Shown: piece after piece, positions 1 through 4,373 of the stretch
How positions within the stretch are numbered: position 1 is the stretch's first letter
Layout of the letters: the number at the start of each line of letters is the position of its first letter
Source: DATJXG01 sp035500455
Lineage (GTDB): Bacteria > Acidobacteriota > Terriglobia > Terriglobales > Acidobacteriaceae
DNA length: 5,494 bases
Reading direction: 5' to 3'
NCBI GenBank assembly: GCA_035500455.1
Contig: DATJXG010000018.1
Location: forward strand, 1-5,494
Notes under the pieces: generated by a model
Told to the model about the DNA's origin: nothing
The model's database searches: none
Seen by the model: only the letters and a program-made list of their open reading frames with translations
Made by a program: the position numbers and the translations under genes

Positions 1-522
1 GCACCGGCCCAGGGCAGCAGCGCGCTGAAGATCATTCTCATCGTCGTTGCGGTGATCGTCGGGCTGGGGATCCTGGGAGTGGGCGCCATCGGCTTCATCG
101 GCTGGCGCATCGCGCATAACACACACATCCACCAGAAAGACGGCGAGGTGAAGGTGGAGACGCCCTTCGGCACCGTGGAAAACACTACGGATCCGGACGA
201 GGTGTCCAAGAACCTCGGGGTGGAATTTTATCCCGGGGCCTCGGTCGTGAAAGGCTCGTCAGCCAACGTTACCTTCGGCAATACCAGCAGCGCCGCCGTC
301 GAGTTGGAGACCAGCGACTCGGTCAGCGCGGTGACCGACTTCTACAAAGCGCGGTTTCCTGGAGCGAACGTGATGTCGTCGGAAGGGGACCATACCTCGA
401 TCGTCGCGGGCGACCGGGGGAAGGTGACGACGATTACCATCGAAACCAATGAGGGCAAAACCCACATCAAGATCGCGAAGGTCACGGGCAAGGCAGTGGA
501 GCACGCGGGCGCGCCGAACTAG
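1..522 (+). CDS. Membrane-anchored protein of unknown function, C-terminal part (5' end outside window)
   Basis: The frame is open from the first base to the TAG at 520-522, giving 173 visible residues. A GTG at 52-54 could be read as a start, but it falls inside the hydrophobic stretch, which already begins upstream (SALKIILIVVAVIVG), so the true start lies before the window. Visible residues about 9-35 form one long transmembrane helix rich in Ile, Val and Gly. It is followed by a basic/His-rich junction (WRIAHNTHIHQK), an acidic linker (GEVKVETPFGTVE), and a soluble domain of about 120 residues containing 'GVEFYPGA', 'VTDFYKARFPGA' and a final beta-strand-like 'TTITIETNEGKTHIKIAKV'. The order TM helix, linker, then alpha/beta domain suggests a single-pass anchored protein with the C-terminal domain probably outside the membrane. 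From memory, similar acidobacterial proteins have an N-terminal zinc ribbon before the helix; that part is not visible here. No catalytic motif is seen, so no function is assigned. Confidence 0.8.
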   Translation, partial: APAQGSSALKIILIVVAVIVGLGILGVGAIGFIGWRIAHNTHIHQKDGEVKVETPFGTVENTTDPDEVSKNLGVEFYPGASVVKGSSANVTFGNTSSAAVELETSDSVSAVTDFYKARFPGANVMSSEGDHTSIVAGDRGKVTTITIETNEGKTHIKIAKVTGKAVEHAGAPN

Positions 523-562
523 CTATGCCGGGCCTTGCGAGAGCATCGGCGCGCCGGACAAA

Positions 563-600
563 ATACATAGGTCCTTCGCTTCGCTCAGGATGACAATCCA
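563..600 (-). repeat. Dispersed intergenic repeat of the 'CHPERSEGP' type
   Basis: Read on the minus strand, this stretch contains GTCATCCTGAGCGAAGCG followed by AAGGACCTATGTATTTTG. When translated, the core gives the peptide CHPERSEGP, which I recognise as a frequent spurious translation product of an intergenic repeat in soil bacterial genomes, including Acidobacteriota. The core TCCTTCGCTTCGCTCAGGA (572-590) is an imperfect palindrome with TCCT/AGGA ends and an inner GC/GC pair. It sits about 40 bp past the stop of the left-hand gene, a usual place for such elements. Only one copy is in this window, so its repeat status is recalled rather than shown. Confidence 0.6.
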
Positions 601-652
601 ATTTATTATGCGAACTTTCGGGACAGCGCACTAGCAGCGCGTTTCCTAAAAT

Positions 653-686
653 TCGCAGCGGAAGGATCTGAGGCAAGCCGCTGCGA
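653..686. terminator. 9-bp inverted repeat, possible bidirectional terminator
   Basis: TCGCAGCGG (653-661) and CCGCTGCGA (678-686) form a perfect 9-bp stem around a 16-base loop. On the plus strand the stem is followed by TGTACTTTT, with a T4 run four bases or so after the stem. On the minus strand it is followed directly by ATTTTAGG. It could end transcription of the upstream membrane-protein gene. The long loop and short T runs make it weaker than a textbook intrinsic terminator. It could instead be part of the repeat-rich spacer or a leader structure of the downstream dehydrogenase. Confidence 0.4.
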
Positions 687-700
687 TGTACTTTTCCGCG

Positions 701-769
701 GGGACTAACGTCCCTGGTTATGGGGTTGCTGCGCGGTTGGAGCCGCGCCTTTCAAAGCGGTTGATCCGC
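701..769 (+). other. Cluster of three short perfect hairpins immediately before the dehydrogenase start
   Basis: Three perfect stem-loops follow one another: GGGAC-TAAC-GTCCC (701-714), GCGCGG-TTGGAG-CCGCGC (731-748) and GCGG-TTGAT-CCGC (757-769). The last ends two bases before the ATG at 772, so it would fold over the place where a ribosome binding site should be, and no Shine-Dalgarno sequence is visible there. The cluster may be a structured 5' leader or part of a dispersed palindromic repeat; the sequence alone does not decide. Confidence 0.45.
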
Positions 770-771
770 CC

Positions 772-3684
772 ATGCCTGACCGCTTCGCCGAACTCGCCTC
801 CGCCGCCAAATCTGCTGCTGTAGATGCTCCGGCCCTGGAGCATTCCCTGCGCCGCCAGGTGCGGGGGGAAGTCCGCTTCGACAACAGCGCCCGCGCCCTT
901 TACGCCACCGACGCCTCGAACTACCGGCAGGTGCCGATCGGGGTGGTGATTCCGCGCGACGCGGACGACGTAATCGCCACAGTTTCCATCGCGCGGGGAT
1001 ATGGGGCTCCGATTCTCTGCCGCGGCGGAGGCACTTCGCTCGCGGGACAGTGCTGCAACGTGGCGGTGGTGCTGGATTTTTCCAAGTACATGGCGCAGAT
1101 TCTGGAGATCGATGCCGAGCGCCGCATCGCCCGCGTGCAGCCGGGAGTGATTCTTGACCACCTGCGCGCGGCCGCCGAAAAGTACAAGCTCACCTTCGCC
1201 CCCGACCCGGCCACGCACAACCGCTGCACCATCGGCGGCATGATCGGCAATAACTCCTGCGGGGTGCACTCGGTGATGGCGGGCAAGACCGACGACAACA
1301 TCGAGGAACTGGAGATCCTGACCTACGACGGCTTGCGCATGAAAGTTGGCCGCACCGGCGAGGACGAACTGCAGAAGATCATCGGCGAGGGCGGACGGCG
1401 CGGCGAAATTTACGCGGGGCTGAAGGCGATCCGCGAGAAATACGGCGAACTGGTGCGGCAGCGGTATCCGGATATTCCGCGCCGCGTCTCTGGCTACAAC
1501 CTGAATTATCTTCTGCCGGAGAACGGCTTTCAGGTGGCGCGGGCGCTGGTGGGGACTGAAGGCACGTGCGTCACCACGCTGGAGGCCACGTGCCGGTTGG
1601 TAGAGAGCCCGCAAGAGCGCGTGACGCTGGCTATCGGATATTCCGACGTCTTCGAGTGCGCCGACCGGGTTCCCGAGATCATGGCGCACAAGCCGATCGG
1701 CCTGGAGGGCTTCGACCATCTGCTGGTGGAATATTCGCGGCGTAAGAACATGAATTCGGAAGGCGTAGCGCTGCTGCCGCCGGGCGGAGGCTGGCTGTTG
1801 GCGGAGTTCGGCTCCGACACGGCAGCCGAAGCCGAATCTCAGGCGCGCGGACTGATGGCGGCGTTGTCGCGAGGCGCAAATCCTCCCGGCCTGAGTTTGT
1901 ACACCGGAAAGCGTGAGGTGGCGCAGGTGTGGAAGGTCCGCGAGTCGGCGCTGGGAGTTGTATCGCACAACGCGGGCGAGCCCATCGCGTGGGAGGGCTG
2001 GGAAGATGCGGCGGTTGCCCCGGAAAAGCTGGGCGGGTACCTGCGCGACCTGAATAAGCTGCTGGGGCGGTATCACTACAAAAGCTCGCTCTACGGCCAC
2101 TTCGGGCATGCCTGCGTGCACTTGCGCATCAGCTTTGATTTTGAGACCGAAGAAGGCATCCGCAAGTTTCGCAGCTTCGTGGAAGAGGCGGCGGACCTGG
2201 TGGTCGGCTACGGCGGTTCGTTCTCCGGTGAGCATGGGGACGGGCAATCGCGCGCCGAACTGCTGCCGAAGATGTTCGGCCCGGAGCTGGTGCAGGCCTT
2301 CCGCGAATTCAAGGGCCTGTGGGATCCACAGTGGAAGATGAATCCGGGGAAGGTGGTGGAGCCGTACCGAGTGGACGAGAATCTTCGCCTGGGAGCCGGG
2401 TTCAAGCCCTGGGAGCCGGAAACCCACTTCACATTTCCTGAGGATCACGGCAGCATTTCCTACGCCGCGCTGCGCTGTGTGGGCGTGGGCAAGTGCCGCA
2501 ACTACGAAGAAGGCGTGATGTGCCCCAGCTTCCGGGCCACCCGCGAGGAGGAGCACTCCACGCGAGGGCGCGCCCATCTGTTGTGGGAGATGACCAAGGG
2601 CGAAGTGATTCGCGACGGCTGGCGCAACCAAGAGGTGAAGAAGTCGCTCGACCTGTGCCTGGCCTGCAAAGGCTGCAAGAGCGATTGCCCGGTGAACGTG
2701 GATGTGGCGACCTATAAGGCCGAGTTTTTTTCGCATTATTACGAAGGACGGCTACGCCCGCGCAGCGCTTACGCTTTCGGCCATATTGACCGCTGGGCGC
2801 GGGTTGCGTCGGTGGCGCCGTGGCTGGCCAATTTGCCAACTCAATTGCCGTTATTGCGTAATCTGGCGAAGTGGCTGGCGGGAATGCCGCAACAGCGGAC
2901 GGTTCCGCGCTTCGCCAGCCAGACTTTTCGCGGGTGGTTCGAGAAGCGCCCGGGGAAGAATCCGGCGAGCCCGCAGGTTCTGCTCTGGCCTGACACCTTT
3001 AACAATTATTTTCTGCCCGATACGGCTAAGGCCGCGGTTGAAGTGCTGGAGGCAGCCGGTTTCCGGGTGTCACTGCCGCGCACGATTCTTTGTTGCGGAC
3101 GTCCGCTCTATGATTTCGGCTTCCTACACCGCGCCAAGCGCCTGCTGCTGCAAACCCTGGAGGCTCTCGCGCCGGAGATCGAAGCGGGGATTCCAGTGGT
3201 CGCGCTGGAGCCAAGCTGCGCCGCGGTTTTCCGCGACGAACTGCGGAACCTGTTTCCCGACGATCCGCGCGCGCAGAAGCTTTCGCGGCAGACGTTCCTG
3301 TTGAGTGAGTTTCTGGAGAAAAAGGCGGGGGACTTCGCGTTGCCGATGTTAAATGCCAAAGCCCTTATTCATGGCCACTGCCATCACAAGTCGATCATGA
3401 AGATGACCGACGAAGAATCAGTTTTGCGCAGGATGGGCATCGATTTCCACGCGCCGGCCGCGGGCTGCTGCGGCATGGCCGGCTCTTTCGGCTTTGAGCA
3501 CGACCGTTACGATATTTCGCTGGCGATTGGAGAGTTGGAATTGCTGCCCGCGCTACGTAACGAGCCGGCGGAGAACCTGATCATCGCTGACGGCTTCAGC
3601 TGCCGGGAGCAAATCGCGCAGTGCGCCGGGCGGAAGGCGCTGCATCTGGCGGAGGTGATCCAGATGGCGTTGCGGCAGCGATAG
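772..3684 (+). CDS. FAD-binding and (Fe-S)-binding dehydrogenase, GlcD-GlcF fusion (D-2-hydroxyglutarate/D-lactate dehydrogenase-like)
   Basis: This complete 970-residue protein should oxidise a D-2-hydroxyacid using FAD and pass electrons through Fe-S centres to the respiratory chain, probably at the inner face of the membrane. Domains in order: a PCMH-type FAD-binding domain (about 40-270) with RGGGTSLAGQ at 84-93, the segment 145-164 containing GGMIGNNSCG, and VGTEGT at 260-265; an FAD-oxidase C-terminal domain (about 285-530) with YGHFGHACVH at 441-450 and SGEHGDG at 485-491, where H443, H450, E487 and H488 match the metal/substrate site of this family; an Fe-S region with C569, C575, C584 and then C629, C632, C635, C639 (CxxCxxCxxxCP); and two CCG-type modules with C774-C775-G and C816, then C870, C899-C900-G and C944. 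The length and layout fit E. coli YdiJ (about 1,018 residues) better than separate GlcD and GlcF. The ATG at 772 is the first in-frame start after the stop at 706-708, and the conserved region begins soon after, but no clear Shine-Dalgarno precedes it. The exact substrate (2-hydroxyglutarate, lactate or another) cannot be read from the sequence. Confidence 0.93.
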   Translation: MPDRFAELASAAKSAAVDAPALEHSLRRQVRGEVRFDNSARALYATDASNYRQVPIGVVIPRDADDVIATVSIARGYGAPILCRGGGTSLAGQCCNVAVVLDFSKYMAQILEIDAERRIARVQPGVILDHLRAAAEKYKLTFAPDPATHNRCTIGGMIGNNSCGVHSVMAGKTDDNIEELEILTYDGLRMKVGRTGEDELQKIIGEGGRRGEIYAGLKAIREKYGELVRQRYPDIPRRVSGYNLNYLLPENGFQVARALVGTEGTCVTTLEATCRLVESPQERVTLAIGYSDVFECADRVPEIMAHKPIGLEGFDHLLVEYSRRKNMNSEGVALLPPGGGWLLAEFGSDTAAEAESQARGLMAALSRGANPPGLSLYTGKREVAQVWKVRESALGVVSHNAGEPIAWEGWEDAAVAPEKLGGYLRDLNKLLGRYHYKSSLYGHFGHACVHLRISFDFETEEGIRKFRSFVEEAADLVVGYGGSFSGEHGDGQSRAELLPKMFGPELVQAFREFKGLWDPQWKMNPGKVVEPYRVDENLRLGAGFKPWEPETHFTFPEDHGSISYAALRCVGVGKCRNYEEGVMCPSFRATREEEHSTRGRAHLLWEMTKGEVIRDGWRNQEVKKSLDLCLACKGCKSDCPVNVDVATYKAEFFSHYYEGRLRPRSAYAFGHIDRWARVASVAPWLANLPTQLPLLRNLAKWLAGMPQQRTVPRFASQTFRGWFEKRPGKNPASPQVLLWPDTFNNYFLPDTAKAAVEVLEAAGFRVSLPRTILCCGRPLYDFGFLHRAKRLLLQTLEALAPEIEAGIPVVALEPSCAAVFRDELRNLFPDDPRAQKLSRQTFLLSEFLEKKAGDFALPMLNAKALIHGHCHHKSIMKMTDEESVLRRMGIDFHAPAAGCCGMAGSFGFEHDRYDISLAIGELELLPALRNEPAENLIIADGFSCREQIAQCAGRKALHLAEVIQMALRQR

Positions 3685-3715
3685 CGAAAGCTCGAGCGCG
3701 CAGCAATCTTGACAG

Positions 3716-3739
3716 GGAGCAGGTCAGCCGGTTTGCTCC
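3716..3739. terminator. Weak stem-loop in the convergent gap
   Basis: GGAGCA (3716-3721) and TGCTCC (3734-3739) form a perfect 6-bp stem with a 12-base loop. It straddles the stop of the minus-strand acetyltransferase and lies 31 bp past the dehydrogenase stop. A convergent gap is where a shared terminator is expected, but there is no T run on either side, so this is a weak candidate. Confidence 0.2.
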
Positions 3740-4266
3740 TGCGGCGGCGTTTCATTGCCACTTCCCAGGGCCTTTTGCATCAGCACGCTGTCCAGCCAGC
3801 GGCCGAACTTGAAGCCTACGGATTGCAGCAATCCGGCGCGGTGGAATCCAAAGCGTTCGTGCAGCTTTACCGAAGCCAGGTTGTCGCTGCCGCCGATCAC
3901 CGCCACCATCTGCCGCGCTCCCCAGCGCTCGCAGGCTTCGATCAGCGCAGCCAACAGCGAACGCCCGAGGCCGCGGCCGATGTGATCGGGATGGATGTAG
4001 ATGGAATCCTCGACGGTGAAGCGGTAGGCCGGCCGGGGACGATAGGGCACGGCGTAAGCATAGCCGAGCACAGCGCCATCGACTTCGGCGGCGACGTAGG
4101 GCAAGCCGCGGGCTTCGACATCAGCCCGGCGGCGCGCGATTTCGGTGGCATCGGGTGGATCGGTCTCGAAGGTGACGGTGCTGTTGCGCACATAGTGCGC
4201 GTAGATCTCTACGATAGCGGCGACATCGGCGGTTCCAGCCGGCCTGATTAACGGCAGAGCGGTCAT
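3724..4266 (-). CDS. GNAT-family N-acetyltransferase, phosphinothricin/methionine sulfoximine acetyltransferase type
   Basis: This 180-residue enzyme should transfer an acetyl group from acetyl-CoA to the amino group of a small amino-acid-like substrate. It opens with the usual GNAT strand 'LIRPAGTADVAAIVEIYAHYV'-like region and has STVTFET at 29-35, whose Glu is typical of this subgroup. The acetyl-CoA loop (motif A) is IYIHPDHIGRGLG at 89-101, with R98-G99-L100-G101 binding the pyrophosphate. Further matches are GGSDNLASVKLHERFGFHR (125-143) and the C-terminal GFKFGRWLDSVLMQK (151-165), a hallmark of the Pat/MnaT (YncA) group. The frame stays open upstream, with an ATG at 4303-4305 and a TTG at 4369-4371, but that extension looks unlike the family and would leave no promoter space before the divergent neighbour. 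The ATG at 4264-4266 puts the conserved domain at residue 5 and is preferred. It converges on the dehydrogenase with a 39-bp gap. Herbicide resistance should not be assumed; natural substrates of such enzymes vary. Confidence 0.88.
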   Translation of the reverse strand: MTALPLIRPAGTADVAAIVEIYAHYVRNSTVTFETDPPDATEIARRRADVEARGLPYVAAEVDGAVLGYAYAVPYRPRPAYRFTVEDSIYIHPDHIGRGLGRSLLAALIEACERWGARQMVAVIGGSDNLASVKLHERFGFHRAGLLQSVGFKFGRWLDSVLMQKALGSGNETPPQEQTG

Positions 4267-4274
4267 CGGCTGAA

Positions 4275-4283
4275 ATTGTAGCA
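4275..4283 (-). promoter_or_regulatory. Extended -10 promoter candidate for the acetyltransferase
   Basis: The minus strand reads TGCTACAAT here: a TACAAT hexamer (5 of 6 bases match TATAAT) preceded by the TGn extended -10 element. No good -35 box is found 16-18 bases upstream, which is usual for extended -10 promoters. Transcription would begin about 7 bases after the hexamer, near 4268, only a base or two from the ATG at 4266. This supports that start and suggests a leaderless or nearly leaderless mRNA. It is the most AT-rich spot in the divergent spacer. Confidence 0.35.
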
Positions 4284-4294
4284 GTGGCGTTGAG

Positions 4295-4318
4295 GGCGCC
4301 GGCATCGCGACTGGCGCC
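4295..4318. repeat. Paired GGCGCC palindromes in the divergent spacer
   Basis: GGCGCC occurs at 4295-4300 and again at 4313-4318, separated by 12 bases. Because each hexamer is its own reverse complement, the pair is both a direct and an inverted repeat, able to form a 6-bp stem. It lies between the candidate promoters of the two divergent genes, so a regulator site is possible. In GC-rich DNA such hexamers are common, so chance is a serious alternative. Confidence 0.25.
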
Positions 4319-4320
4319 GC

Positions 4321-4349
4321 TTGACTTTGAAGTTCCGCTGGGTGAATGT
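4321..4349 (+). promoter_or_regulatory. Weak promoter candidate for the class V aminotransferase
   Basis: TTGACT (4321-4326) is a good -35 box (5 of 6). With a 17-base spacer the -10 would be GAATGT (4344-4349), a poor match to TATAAT. Start of transcription would fall near 4357, about 17 bases before the ATG at 4374, which is a sensible distance. The weak -10 keeps confidence low. Confidence 0.2.
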
Positions 4350-4373
4350 GGAGTGGCCTCAGGTTCGACAAAA

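Noticed and set aside
482..676. Small minus-strand open frame containing CHPERSEGP.
   Set aside because: This peptide is a known by-product of translating an intergenic repeat and is not evidence of a gene.
720..764. A 14-codon open frame (ATG at 720) ending 8 bases before the dehydrogenase start, considered as a leader peptide.
   Set aside because: It has no ribosome binding site and no run of regulatory codons, and its sequence is fully explained by the hairpins it overlaps.
718..2736. A 672-codon open frame on the minus strand antisense to the dehydrogenase.
   Set aside because: It is in codon register with the sense gene, so it only needs the sense strand to avoid TTA, CTA and TCA, which are rare in GC-rich genes. 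Its translation is low in recognisable motifs, while the sense frame matches a known family throughout.
3709..3714. TTGACA matching a perfect -35 box in the convergent gap.
   Set aside because: No plus-strand gene follows it and no -10 box lies at the right distance; it lies between two converging stops.
3709..4251. A 180-codon plus-strand open frame across the acetyltransferase.
   Set aside because: It is the antisense shadow of a gene with clear GNAT motifs, and its own translation shows no family features.
4305..4371. Longer acetyltransferase starts (ATG at 4305 or TTG at 4371).
   Set aside because: The added 13-35 residues look unrelated to the family, have no ribosome binding site, and would leave almost no promoter space before the divergent gene.
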